This document shows positions 1 to 7,177 of a stretch of 38,748 bases of DNA, piece by piece. Positions within the stretch are counted from its first letter, which is position 1; every line of letters starts with the position of its first letter. The DNA comes from an archaeon (GTDB lineage: Archaea; Iainarchaeota; Iainarchaeia; CSSED10-239). Both the position numbers and the translations under genes were made by a program. The DNA lies in NCBI GenBank assembly GCA_029563035.1, contig JAKQTP010000274.1:1-38748 (forward strand), read 5' to 3'. A model generated the notes under the pieces. It saw nothing but the letters and a program-made list of their open reading frames with translations, was not told where the DNA came from and ran no database searches.

Positions 1-28
1 CAATAAAACAAATAATATATTTTTTCAT
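1..28 (-). CDS. Partial gene running off the left edge
   Basis: An ATG at 28-26 opens a frame reading MKKYIICFI before the window ends. The Lys-Lys start followed by a hydrophobic run resembles a signal peptide or membrane anchor, but nine residues are too few to assign anything. It begins five bases after the stop of the 159-aa gene at 33-512, so it is probably the next member of the operon that starts at the promoter near 2450. Confidence 0.4.
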
Positions 29-32
29 AATT

Positions 33-512
33 TTAATATTTATCTAAATTAATTAATTTATGTTTTTGAAGAACCTCAGATATATTTAACCATCCCTCAC
101 ACTTATCAAATATACCATCTATTTCAGAATTAAGAATTGCATTATCTAAATCTTTTATAAGTTGTTCTTGATTTTTTAATTCTTTATTTTCTTTTTTCAA
201 ATGTTTATCATACAAAAATGATATGTGAAATAAAACGTGAGTTCTTATCTCATTCCAAAATTCAGGCTCAGAATGAAAATAAACATTATTTCCCATTTCT
301 ATTCTCTTGCATTTTTGATAAAAATTTAACCATTTATCTAATGTAAAGAATTCTTCTATAAATTCTTTTTGAATTTCTGTTGGTTGTTTCTTTAAAAAAT
401 TATAACTTAAATAATTTGATAAATCGAGACATTCGATATCGCTTAATTTATCAAGAAACTTGTCTAAATTATTGGTTAAAGATTCTAATATAATTTTTCT
501 ATCTGTTCTCAT
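33..512 (-). CDS. Hypothetical protein (159 aa)
   Basis: An intact ORF of 159 residues, rich in Lys, Glu, Leu and Asn, and predicted to be mostly helical. The stretch around residues 95-130 (many Lys, Glu and Gln) could form a coiled coil. It has no signal peptide, membrane segment or metal-binding motif, and I do not recognise the family. It starts three bases downstream of the kinase-like gene, so it should be co-transcribed with that gene, the PARP-like gene and the 84-aa protein from the promoter at 2447-2478. Confidence 0.7.
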   Translation of the reverse strand: MRTDRKIILESLTNNLDKFLDKLSDIECLDLSNYLSYNFLKKQPTEIQKEFIEEFFTLDKWLNFYQKCKRIEMGNNVYFHSEPEFWNEIRTHVLFHISFLYDKHLKKENKELKNQEQLIKDLDNAILNSEIDGIFDKCEGWLNISEVLQKHKLINLDKY

Positions 513-515
513 TGT

Positions 516-950
516 TTAATAATTTTTATATTCTTCTAAATCAAAGCATTTTAAATTCCCATCCTTATCAAAACCAACATCATTCCTACATGCTTGAGCA
601 AAACGAATTTCTCTCATTGTCAAATCCCTCTTGATAAAATCCTTTGTACGTTCATCATCCAGAGAATATAAGAATTCTTGTTTGATATAACCATTTTTTA
701 ATAATTTGGTTTCAGCCATCTTTCGCCTCTCGACATCATGTGTTTCTTCCCAAACTTCAAATTCTCTCTTGTTCCAATTTACAGGTTCATTCTCTTCGAC
801 ATGAATTTTAATAACAAAAGTCTTATTAGCATTCTCATAAACTTTTCTCGTGAGCCCTGAATTTTTATAAGTGAACACCTCTCCTTCTACATAAATGCAA
901 TCGAAGTTTATTTTATCTTCTACCGTTGTTATTTGTTCTATCTTTGACAT
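516..950 (-). CDS. Small kinase-fold-like protein (144 aa)
   Basis: Two patches recall a minimal protein-kinase-like fold. Around residues 35-50, KVYENANKTFVIKI resembles the beta-strand carrying the ATP-binding lysine (VxIK). Near the C-terminus, NDVGFDKDGNLKCFDLEEY resembles the catalytic-loop to metal-binding segment of small phage and bacterial kinase-like proteins (N-x-G-F-D-x-x-G-N-L-K-x-F-D). At 144 aa it is far shorter than a full kinase and has no clear HRD motif, so it may be a pseudokinase-like or truncated form. It begins five bases after the PARP-like gene and is probably translated from the same transcript. The assignment is an inference from motif resemblance only. Confidence 0.4.
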   Translation of the reverse strand: MSKIEQITTVEDKINFDCIYVEGEVFTYKNSGLTRKVYENANKTFVIKIHVEENEPVNWNKREFEVWEETHDVERRKMAETKLLKNGYIKQEFLYSLDDERTKDFIKRDLTMREIRFAQACRNDVGFDKDGNLKCFDLEEYKNY

Positions 951-955
951 AACTA

Positions 956-2161
956 TTAATTTTCAAATTCGATTAAATATTTTATTGTACATTTCTCTTT
1001 TTTATAAATCATGTATTCTGACTTTCTAAGCGATACTCCAGGTTTAGCATAAACACTATCATAAATATTCTTATCTAATGTTTTATGCAAGTTGTAACAA
1101 CTTGAATCATGTCTATCAAAAACTTTTTGATTTCCTAAATGAGTATCATAAAGTGCCATATAAAATTGATTTAAGTTTCCCCCAGCCCATCTACTTCCTC
1201 GCATTGAGGTATAACCTCCACTTTTATCAACATCATCTGATAGATATATTGAATCCCCAAACATTGATCCCGAGTAAACAGCACTTGAAGGTCGAATCAT
1301 TAAACCGTTTTTTAATATTGATAACCAATTTTCATTCCTACTGCCATGCCATAATAATTCTGTTTTTTTATTTGTTCTTGAAGCTAATTCATTATCATAA
1401 TCTTTTTGAGTTTTTATATTGGTGACACAATAGATATTTTTAACCTTCTGCCTAAATCCTCCTACACACATATCTTTGATTTGACGCACTATTTTATCAT
1501 CAGTTAAGTAAGATACTCTTAAGCCTAAATAATCTAAAATATCCATTGCTTTCTGTGCAGAATCGTTATTTGATACTTGCTGTCCTACTTGCTGGTTTAG
1601 AGTGTCTAATAAATCTTGTTCTTTTTGTAATTTTTCTAAATCATTTTGATTATGAATTAAATAATCATTTACTTTTGCCATCTTACGAGGTATAACAGTA
1701 AATAATTTCTGTAGAGTTAAATTTATATTCACATATAATTTAGATTTAATAGCTGAATCAATTTGACTATTAATTTCATTTAACAATCTTTGTGCCTCTT
1801 CTATTTGTGCTCTTGTTACCTGAGAAACCTTCACGGTATAATTTTCTAAGATTGCTTGATTTGAAAATTTATTTAAATCATCAATTAACTTCTTCACAAG
1901 AGGGTCTGTTATTGGTAAGTAGGTTGTATTATTTACTACCTTTTCGGTTTTTAATTCTGTTACATCAACATAACCTTTTTTAATTTTTGACCTTAAAGTT
2001 TTCTCCCATTCATTTATAGAAACAGGTTTTTGTTGAACTCTTGAAACATCTACTCTGCCATTATAAGAGATAAAAGTACCATTATCTTGGTCTATCATCT
2101 CATAGAATTTATTTTTATTATTTCCGGCCTCAACCATTACAAGATAAGCATATTTACTCAT
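956..2161 (-). CDS. PARP-type ADP-ribosyltransferase with WGR domain
   Basis: A 401-aa protein with the layout of DNA-dependent PARPs. Residues 1-70 match a WGR domain, with NGR in place of the signature WGR at 34-36 and a W-E-x-x-x...K-K-G-Y tail at 52-64. Residues 80-240 are helical, like the PARP regulatory domain. Residues 268-401 are the catalytic domain: LLWHGSRNENW (H272), MFGDSIYLSD, KSGGY (Y317) and KSEYMIY (E382) give the H-Y-E triad of true poly-ADP-ribosylating enzymes. No zinc fingers or BRCT are present. In the family the enzyme transfers ADP-ribose from NAD+ to proteins or DNA ends and releases nicotinamide. It follows the 84-aa gene by five bases. That it is catalytically active is inferred; the triad itself is read directly. 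Confidence 0.9.
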   Translation of the reverse strand: MSKYAYLVMVEAGNNKNKFYEMIDQDNGTFISYNGRVDVSRVQQKPVSINEWEKTLRSKIKKGYVDVTELKTEKVVNNTTYLPITDPLVKKLIDDLNKFSNQAILENYTVKVSQVTRAQIEEAQRLLNEINSQIDSAIKSKLYVNINLTLQKLFTVIPRKMAKVNDYLIHNQNDLEKLQKEQDLLDTLNQQVGQQVSNNDSAQKAMDILDYLGLRVSYLTDDKIVRQIKDMCVGGFRQKVKNIYCVTNIKTQKDYDNELASRTNKKTELLWHGSRNENWLSILKNGLMIRPSSAVYSGSMFGDSIYLSDDVDKSGGYTSMRGSRWAGGNLNQFYMALYDTHLGNQKVFDRHDSSCYNLHKTLDKNIYDSVYAKPGVSLRKSEYMIYKKEKCTIKYLIEFEN

Positions 2162-2166
2162 TTTTC

Positions 2167-2421
2167 TTAATCGTTTATAATTAGTAATTTAATTCCATCT
2201 TCAGATTCATAATTCCATCCATAAGTATCTTCATTTGAAGCATCCATATCTGCCTCTTTAAACTCAAAAATGCGACAATTTTTTGTCTTTGAATTGGTAA
2301 TCTTTATTTGTGTTTGTTTACCTACTTTGATTGTTGATGTTAAATCAGATATATATTGACTTAAACAATTTGTTTCTTTATTATAATTTAAATTTGTTAT
2401 ATTTAATTCGCTTGTTAACAT
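2167..2421 (-). CDS. Conserved hypothetical protein, paralogue of 15611-15865 (84 aa)
   Basis: An 84-aa acidic protein of predicted beta structure, first gene of the operon leading into the PARP-like gene. It is clearly paralogous to the 84-aa protein at 15611-15865: both contain NYNK/SYNK, TNC, ISDL, VGK-TQIK, K-ADMD-S, ED-YGW-YES-DGIKLLI-ND. The shared C-terminal half suggests that function lies there. No known family is recognised. Because each copy sits immediately upstream of an enzyme acting on nucleic acid or its ends (PARP here, a 3'-5' exonuclease there), a partner or regulatory role is possible but unproven. Confidence 0.8.
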   Translation of the reverse strand: MLTSELNITNLNYNKETNCLSQYISDLTSTIKVGKQTQIKITNSKTKNCRIFEFKEADMDASNEDTYGWNYESEDGIKLLIIND

Positions 2422-2446
2422 TATTATTGTTTTTATTAATTATATA

Positions 2447-2478
2447 CAAATATACATATAATAACTAAAAGAAACAAA
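2447..2478 (-). promoter_or_regulatory. Bacteroidota-type promoter
   Basis: Read on the minus strand: TTTG (2478-2475), 20 bp, then TATATTTG (2454-2447), matching TTTG-n20-TAnnTTTG. The -33 box is embedded in the longer element GTTATAGGTTTGTTT that recurs at several other starts in this window. The short AT-rich leader ends at the ATG at 2421. It would drive the 84-aa protein, the PARP-like gene, the kinase-like gene and the genes beyond. Confidence 0.75.
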
Positions 2479-2520
2479 CCTATAACTTATTGTAAATTAA
2501 AGATTTAAAGATTACATGCT

Positions 2521-2628
2521 TCATCTAATTTTATTAAATAAATTCACTAAAAATTCCTCAGTATCACAAATACCATCTAAATGCTTATTAGTAGAGTGAC
2601 GCTTCAATATAATCTTGACACCATTCAT
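2521..2628 (-). CDS. Possible small protein (35 aa)
   Basis: An ATG at 2628 opens a 35-codon frame beginning MNGVKIILKRHSTNK and ending LFNKIR, terminated by TGA. The composition (charged and hydrophobic residues evenly mixed) is protein-like, and it fills an otherwise empty stretch upstream of the promoter at 2447-2478. There is no detectable homology. Its end lies directly upstream of that promoter, so it would be the last gene of the preceding unit. Low confidence because of its length. Confidence 0.3.
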   Translation of the reverse strand: MNGVKIILKRHSTNKHLDGICDTEEFLVNLFNKIR

Positions 2629-2668
2629 CTATTTTATCATGCAATTATTATTATTTTAAGTTTAAAAT

Positions 2669-2829
2669 AAACATTTCTACAATTGTTGTAAGCCTTAGAT
2701 ACTTGCTTCGATGGAAGATACTAACTTTTCCCCACCAAATCCATTAACACTATATAGAATAAGCTGCAACATTACTTGCACCAGCCACTTTTACAACAAT
2801 TTATACATTTAAGTATAGTAGAAATGTTT
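2669..2829. repeat. Interrupted long inverted repeat, probable structured RNA
   Basis: AAACATTTCTAC (2669-2680) is the perfect complement of GTAGAAATGTTT (2818-2829), and AATTGTTGTAA (2681-2691) of TTACAACAATT (2791-2801). Together they make a 23-bp stem with a 16-nt bulge on the right side and an approximately 100-nt internal part. The internal part is visibly less AT-rich than its surroundings. No intact gene lies inside it, although fragments of sensible reading frame exist. It could be a structured RNA, a mobile-element remnant or a decayed gene. Confidence 0.5.
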
Positions 2830-2837
2830 AATGTTTT

Positions 2838-2912
2838 TTATTTATATGGTCTTGCGTCATTTTCTAAAAACCATAAATAATATTCTTTTTCTGAAATGTA
2901 TTCTGATTTCAT
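2838..2912 (-). CDS. Possible small protein (24 aa)
   Basis: An ATG at 2912 opens a 24-codon frame (MKSEYISEKEYYLWFLENDA then RPYK) ending in TAA. It follows the HD-domain gene by 31 bases and would share its transcript. The acidic, aromatic-rich sequence looks like a real peptide, but the length makes chance hard to exclude. It ends just before the right arm of the inverted repeat at 2669-2829. Confidence 0.35.
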   Translation of the reverse strand: MKSEYISEKEYYLWFLENDARPYK

Positions 2913-2943
2913 ATTTATAAGTTTTTATTGATTTTAATTTGCT

Positions 2944-3462
2944 TTATAATTTTAATCCTGCATTTATAAAATAATCAACTTGTTCTTGATTGCATATCAT
3001 ATTATCAAAACCATTAAAAACAACCAAATATTTAAACCATGGATGTGAAGTCATTATATCTTGTTTATGTTGACGCATTTGGCTCATCTGTTTAATTCTC
3101 ATGTGATTATTAACAAGGTAAATAACCATATCTAAATCTGCTTTCATAAAATTAATAATCCAATCCTTAATATCTTGATTATTATTAATTAATCTACAAG
3201 CATAATCTTCATGCCCTGGAGACATATTAAATCCTGTCTTGGTATTAATTCTTGAAGAATCTTTTTTGCAAATATCATGTAAAATTCCGCAACAAATTAA
3301 TTCTGAAATATTTGTGCTAATACATCTTTCTGTTACTGTTTGAATATGTATGTAACAATTATCCTCAGGATGATATTGGGGATTTTCTTTATAGCTCTTC
3401 AAATCTTCTAATTTATCTTTTAAGATTTGCGGTAATGTGTTTTCTAATTGATTAAAAGTCAT
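2944..3462 (-). CDS. HD-domain phosphohydrolase-like protein (172 aa)
   Basis: The residues expected of the HD superfamily are present in order: H39 (YIHIQTV), the H62-D63 doublet (ILHDICK), H84 (PGHED) and H120 (VNNHMR). The spacing fits metal-dependent phosphohydrolases acting on nucleotides or related phosphate esters, and the size fits a single-domain enzyme. The start at 3462 (MTFNQLE) is preferred over an upstream ATG at 3492, because the upstream codons would overlap the promoter -7 element at 3482-3489. The substrate is unknown. Single-domain HD proteins are common phage nucleotide-metabolism genes. Confidence 0.75.
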   Translation of the reverse strand: MTFNQLENTLPQILKDKLEDLKSYKENPQYHPEDNCYIHIQTVTERCISTNISELICCGILHDICKKDSSRINTKTGFNMSPGHEDYACRLINNNQDIKDWIINFMKADLDMVIYLVNNHMRIKQMSQMRQHKQDIMTSHPWFKYLVVFNGFDNMICNQEQVDYFINAGLKL

Positions 3463-3481
3463 CTTGTTTTTAATTATAATG

Positions 3482-3504
3482 TAAATATACAATAATAAAA
3501 CAAA
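3482..3504 (-). promoter_or_regulatory. Probable promoter, -7 element clear, -33 weak
   Basis: TATATTTA (3489-3482, minus strand) followed by the same ATTATAATTAAAAACAAG leader seen at other starts, directly before the ATG at 3462. A good TTTG at 20 bp is absent; a TTTG at 3504-3501 is only 11 bp away. It is recognised mainly by similarity to the other promoters of the window. Confidence 0.5.
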
Positions 3505-3575
3505 TAAATAAAGTTTATAAACCTTTTAAAATCAGTAAGTTATAAATTTATTGTTTATAATAGCCTCTATTGTTT

Positions 3576-3842
3576 TTATTTAGACTTTCGAGATAAAAAT
3601 TTCGAATCAATATTTTGATAAAATTGATTCTCTCTAAATTGTATTTGTTCTCTTATTTTTTCGGCTAATTGTTCTACTTCTTCTGAATAACAATATTGAA
3701 ATTGATTATCTTTTATTTTTACTACTATTGGCATTGACCTTGAATATAAATTATGCAATGCTTTAAACAATTCTTTTCTATAACTATCATTTAAAATAGC
3801 TTCTATTTGTTTTTGAATAATATTTTTATTTTCACTTTCCAT
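3576..3842 (-). CDS. Hypothetical protein (88 aa)
   Basis: An 88-aa protein starting MESENKNIIQKQ, charged and probably helical, with a Lys/Arg-rich C-terminus (SRKSK). The start at 3842 overlaps the stop of the upstream gene by 11 bases, a typical coupling distance. A longer version from 3878 would overlap by 47 bases and is less likely. The family is not recognised. Confidence 0.65.
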   Translation of the reverse strand: MESENKNIIQKQIEAILNDSYRKELFKALHNLYSRSMPIVVKIKDNQFQYCYSEEVEQLAEKIREQIQFRENQFYQNIDSKFLSRKSK

Positions 3843-4164
3843 AACTTTTAAATTTTTTCGGATATTGACTTTTAGCAAGGTTGATATAATTCTGAAGTTT
3901 CTCCTTTTGGTCTTTATCCATAAGCATTAATTGTCCTGTTAAAGAAAGTTCTAACCAACCAAAAGCAATTAACCAAGCCCAATAATTATCATTTTCAGTT
4001 TCTTTTAAATAAACCTCTTGACGATAACCTTTGATATTATCATATGCATCTTGTAACTCTACATTTGGAAACTTTTCTTTTATTTCTTTAATAAAATCAG
4101 TTTCATTTTTTTTACTATCGGTATCCCATTCATAACCAAAGTACATTAAATCTTGAAATTTCAT
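3832..4164 (-). CDS. Hypothetical protein (110 aa)
   Basis: A 110-aa soluble protein with a distinctive aromatic central stretch (NDNYWAWLIAFGWLELSLTG) between two charged helical parts. No catalytic motif is seen. It is the first gene after the promoter at 4186-4213 and is translationally coupled to the 88-aa gene that follows. The family is not recognised. Confidence 0.7.
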   Translation of the reverse strand: MKFQDLMYFGYEWDTDSKKNETDFIKEIKEKFPNVELQDAYDNIKGYRQEVYLKETENDNYWAWLIAFGWLELSLTGQLMLMDKDQKEKLQNYINLAKSQYPKKFKSYGK

Positions 4165-4185
4165 CTTTTTATTTTAATTATAATG

Positions 4186-4213
4186 TAAATATACAATTTT
4201 GTTATAGGACAAA
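4186..4213 (-). promoter_or_regulatory. Bacteroidota-type promoter
   Basis: On the minus strand TTTG (4213-4210), 16 bp, then TATATTTA (4193-4186), followed by the ATTATAATTAAAA leader and the ATG at 4164. The upstream AAGTTATAA resembles the extended element found at other promoters, but the spacer is shorter than the usual 20 bp. Confidence 0.6.
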
Positions 4214-4259
4214 CGAATTTATAACTTATTAGAAATCAATATTTTGTTTTTTGTTTAAG

Positions 4260-4712
4260 TTAGTCATTCGTTCTGACAGTATTTCCTTTAAACCAACCAC
4301 TTGTGACACATCCTGTAACCGTGTCGCCATTTGGTGCAACAGCCTTAAAATGCTAAAAGATACGACCTGTAAGAAATTTTATCAATTCTTTTATTTGCTC
4401 AATGTTTGTATATCCATCATAATCGTAGTTTCTCAAGCAAACCAAGTCATTTATTTTTCTTGAGTCTTTTTCATCTACCTCATAGATAAAAAGCATTTCA
4501 TTTGGTGTTTGAATACTACCAAATGATAGTTGCCTATTCCTCCCTAAATCATAAGTTAAACTTGCTGTTATGGTTGAGTGTGGAATTTCTTTAAAGCCCA
4601 ATTCGATTAAAGTAGAACGAAAAGCATTACCTATAGCAGCACCTTTGTTTAATGTAGGCTTTTCTGCCTCTAAGTTTGTTTTTTTGTATTCATAATTTTC
4701 GTTTTCTAACAT
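4260..4712 (-). CDS. Hypothetical protein with in-frame UAG (119 aa + 30 aa extension)
   Basis: The frame from 4712 reads 119 codons to TAG at 4355-4353, then continues in frame without interruption for 30 codons (beginning HFKAVAPNGDTVTGC and ending GNTVRTND) to TAA at 4262-4260. The extension is rich in Gly, Thr, Val and Asn with a Trp and a Cys, unlike random AT-rich sequence. Without it there would be an empty gap before the next promoter. The UAG sits in CTTTTAGCAT, identical to the context in the gene at 5016-5297. Either the UAG is suppressed, giving a 150-aa product, or it is a nonsense mutation. The family is not recognised. The start is ten bases after the 94-aa gene's stop. Confidence 0.6.
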
Positions 4713-4722
4713 AGTTTTGTTC

Positions 4723-5007
4723 TTATTTTAAGTGTTTTTCCATTTCACACTTTTTGGTTTTAAGTGTCTCTATTTGTGTTTCTGTGTTTTTTATCTTGTC
4801 TTTAAGAATGGTATTAATAATTTCATTATCTTCAACAAACAACCATTCATAAGTGTAACCGTAACTCATTCCACTTGATTCACTTTCACACCATTCTTCA
4901 ACAAGAAAATCAATATCATCATTTGAATATGGCTCATCTAATAAAACCAAAAAGTGTTCTTTCGTTCCACTTCTATAACTTTTGTTTATTTTAACTACTT
5001 TCATCAT
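4723..5007 (-). CDS. Hypothetical protein with C-terminal coiled coil (94 aa)
   Basis: The N-terminal half is a compact acidic domain (DEPYSNDDIDFLVEEWCE). Residues 65-94 form a Lys/Glu/Thr-rich helix likely to be a coiled coil. Two ATGs (5007 and 5004) are possible starts. The gene begins eight bases after the TAA that ends the UAG-readthrough extension of the zinc-ribbon gene, which supports that extension being translated. The function is unknown. Confidence 0.65.
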   Translation of the reverse strand: MMKVVKINKSYRSGTKEHFLVLLDEPYSNDDIDFLVEEWCESESSGMSYGYTYEWLFVEDNEIINTILKDKIKNTETQIETLKTKKCEMEKHLK

Positions 5008-5015
5008 AAATAATT

Positions 5016-5297
5016 TTAAAACGAAACTAACTGACCATTACATTTTTCTATTGTTCTTGACATATCATTGATTTTAAATTGGTCAACATCTGTTAGCTGC
5101 CTACCGTGATGCTAAAAGTTACTGTGATATTTAAACATACCATGTCCACATTTAGGACATTGTAATATATAATCAATATGTCCGCAATGATTACATTTCA
5201 TTTTAGTTTTTTTAATCTTACTTTTCTTTTTACCATTATCTAAATACATTCCAATAATTGGCTCTATTTCTGCTTCATAATAATCACTCATAATCAT
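5016..5297 (-). CDS. Zinc-ribbon protein with in-frame UAG (61 aa + 31 aa extension)
   Basis: The first 61 codons end in a zinc ribbon, CNHCGHIDYILQCPKCGHG (two CxxC knuckles about nine residues apart). They are followed by TAG at 5114-5112. The same frame stays open for a further 31 codons (beginning HHGRQLTDVDQFKINDMSR, ending QLVSF) to TAA at 5018-5016, eight bases before the next ATG. The stop is in the same CTTTTAGCAT context as in the gene at 4260-4712. Zinc ribbons of this type often bind nucleic acid. The start may be 5297 or 5291. It is the first gene after the promoter at 5320-5351. Confidence 0.6.
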
Positions 5298-5319
5298 TTG
5301 TTTTATCTTATTTATAGTG

Positions 5320-5351
5320 TAAATATAACATTCTTCTATGAGTTAAACAAA
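5320..5351 (-). promoter_or_regulatory. Bacteroidota-type promoter
   Basis: Minus strand: TTTG (5351-5348), 20 bp, TATATTTA (5327-5320), then a short leader to the ATG at 5297. It separates the NAMPT operon from the downstream zinc-ribbon unit. Confidence 0.65.
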
Positions 5352-5377
5352 ATTGTATTCTGTTTAAAATCAATTAG

Positions 5378-7159
5378 TTATAATTTACTATTTAAAGATT
5401 CCCTTATCTTTTCTAAACTAAAATCTCTTATAATTTCACTATTTCTAAATACAACTTTTAATTCATTTTCATCACTATTGAATTCTTCCTCTGAAACTTG
5501 GTCTCTTAAATAATATTTACCATTCTCATCTTTTAATACCATAACCAAACCTCTTGCAGATTTTTTTGTCCCATCATCTGTGATTGGGTCTTTAAAAATT
5601 TCACAACCAATCTCCTCTCCATCCAAGATAAATTTTGTGAATGTTGCTTTTTGTGCGAACCCAAATGTATCTCTTGTAACATATTGATAAGTATAAGAAC
5701 CAATACCTGCCACCCAATTTGTAGAAACAAAACCTTTCTTTGCTAATCTTGAACAAATGTTTTCTGCTCTTTCTAATGTTATAGAATCACCATATATGCA
5801 ACCAATATGACTGTCTAATACTTTGTACTGTTTACTATCTTCTCCTGTAACAAAAGTACCTTTAAATGTATCCCAAAGTAATTCTACAACACCTTTATAA
5901 GATGGTTTTGAATCTATTTCTTTAGAATTAATTTCCATCTCTTCAATAAAATAATATTGTTTATCATATCTGTTCCATTCGGTTGATTCTGATAATTCAT
6001 AATATTGATTATTTACTTTTATAATTCTTGTTGTATCAATTGTAAACTCTGGTTCTCCATGAACAGTATTATCATATAAGTCTTCTTTGAAATCTTCTTT
6101 TGCTTCCTCTAATGTATTATATTCTTCTATATTTAAACCACATAAAATATCTGCTGGGTCACCACTATCAGGGCGTATGATAACTTTACCATCTCTTGCC
6201 ATAATTTCATTTTTTAAACGTGGAATAAAATCCATCAATACTTTCCAGAGATTAAATGTATCACTCACAATAGATACAAATCCTGATGGATATAATTCTG
6301 TTATTAACCTCTTAAATACTTGAAATTCTGCCTCTCCATATTTTTCCCAAGTTAATCCATCTTTTTTAATAAAAAATCCAATCGAAGAACACATAACGGC
6401 GTGTTCGGTGGCACTGACAGAGCAAGAAATAATATCCTTAAAGCCATCTTGTTTTGCTTTATAATATTGTTTCATTCTTTTTCTACCTGGAAAAGTATCT
6501 GAGCCCCTAAATGAGGTAAGGTGTCCCATATCTGCTAATAATGCTGCCTCTCTTCCAAAGTTACCTCTATATGAAAAATTATGTCCTTGTAGGTCAATAA
6601 AGTTTAAGTCACCACCTGTTTTCTTTGCCCACTTGTGAAATATTTTTTTATATTCATGTGCAATTGTTGCCGTCGTCATTAAGGGCCAAGTTTCTGCTGA
6701 CATATCCGTTTCAATATAGTTTACCAACCAAAAGAAATCAGGATGTGTTTCACGAACCGTATAACAAGGAACTTTAATAGGACAAATTGTTCCTTCTTCT
6801 AATGCCCTTATTTCAAGAGGCATATATCCAAGTTTATGTAGAGCTGTCCAATGTTCAGTTCCCATTTCTTTTACTGTCTCAGGAGATAATGTATATTCTA
6901 TTAACTCTTGCACATAATCATCTGTTATCTCATTTATATCTCTCTGAAAGAAATCTCTGTTCCAAATTTCAATTAATGTTGATAAAGAATAATATTGCAC
7001 CCCAAAGACAACAACACCTTCTACTCCAGGTATCCTTGATTTGCGTGGTGTCATATTTGCAACAACATCTGTGGTGCCATTAATATACTGTCTTCTGTGG
7101 TCTAATTTATAACCATCAGTTAATCCTGTAGGAAAAATCCCATCTGCTCTTAAATTCAT
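5378..7159 (-). CDS. nadV: Nicotinamide phosphoribosyltransferase (NAMPT)
   Basis: A 593-aa enzyme that makes nicotinamide mononucleotide from nicotinamide and PRPP, the first step of NAD+ salvage. Family landmarks appear in order: DGYKLDHRRQY near the start, HEYKKIF, HNFSYRG (residues about 194-200), SATEHAVM with the catalytic-His position, VSDTFNLW, IIRPDSGDP, IGCIYGDSITLERA and a Thr-Arg-Asp in YVTRDTFGFAQKA. It is about 100 residues longer than typical NAMPT, with an insertion of roughly 80 aa after the RPDSGDP motif. It is the last gene of the operon that also encodes PRPP synthetase, its co-substrate supplier. No NMN adenylyltransferase is seen in the window, so the last step would rely on the host or on phage genes elsewhere. 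Confidence 0.93.
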   Translation of the reverse strand: MNLRADGIFPTGLTDGYKLDHRRQYINGTTDVVANMTPRKSRIPGVEGVVVFGVQYYSLSTLIEIWNRDFFQRDINEITDDYVQELIEYTLSPETVKEMGTEHWTALHKLGYMPLEIRALEEGTICPIKVPCYTVRETHPDFFWLVNYIETDMSAETWPLMTTATIAHEYKKIFHKWAKKTGGDLNFIDLQGHNFSYRGNFGREAALLADMGHLTSFRGSDTFPGRKRMKQYYKAKQDGFKDIISCSVSATEHAVMCSSIGFFIKKDGLTWEKYGEAEFQVFKRLITELYPSGFVSIVSDTFNLWKVLMDFIPRLKNEIMARDGKVIIRPDSGDPADILCGLNIEEYNTLEEAKEDFKEDLYDNTVHGEPEFTIDTTRIIKVNNQYYELSESTEWNRYDKQYYFIEEMEINSKEIDSKPSYKGVVELLWDTFKGTFVTGEDSKQYKVLDSHIGCIYGDSITLERAENICSRLAKKGFVSTNWVAGIGSYTYQYVTRDTFGFAQKATFTKFILDGEEIGCEIFKDPITDDGTKKSARGLVMVLKDENGKYYLRDQVSEEEFNSDENELKVVFRNSEIIRDFSLEKIRESLNSKL

Positions 7160-7177
7160 TTTGTTTATTTTATTGTG

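Noticed and set aside
1078..1425. A plus-strand ORF of 115 codons within the PARP-like gene
   Set aside because: It is the complement of a well-supported gene, with hydrophobic, low-complexity translation typical of shadow frames.
4229..4330. A 33-codon ORF (MATRLQDVSQVVGLKEILSE...) in another frame
   Set aside because: It overlaps the UAG-readthrough extension of 4260-4712, whose frame is more protein-like and directly continues an established gene.
5533..7083. Several 60-100 codon ORFs on both strands inside the NAMPT gene
   Set aside because: They are shadow frames of a gene with complete family motifs.
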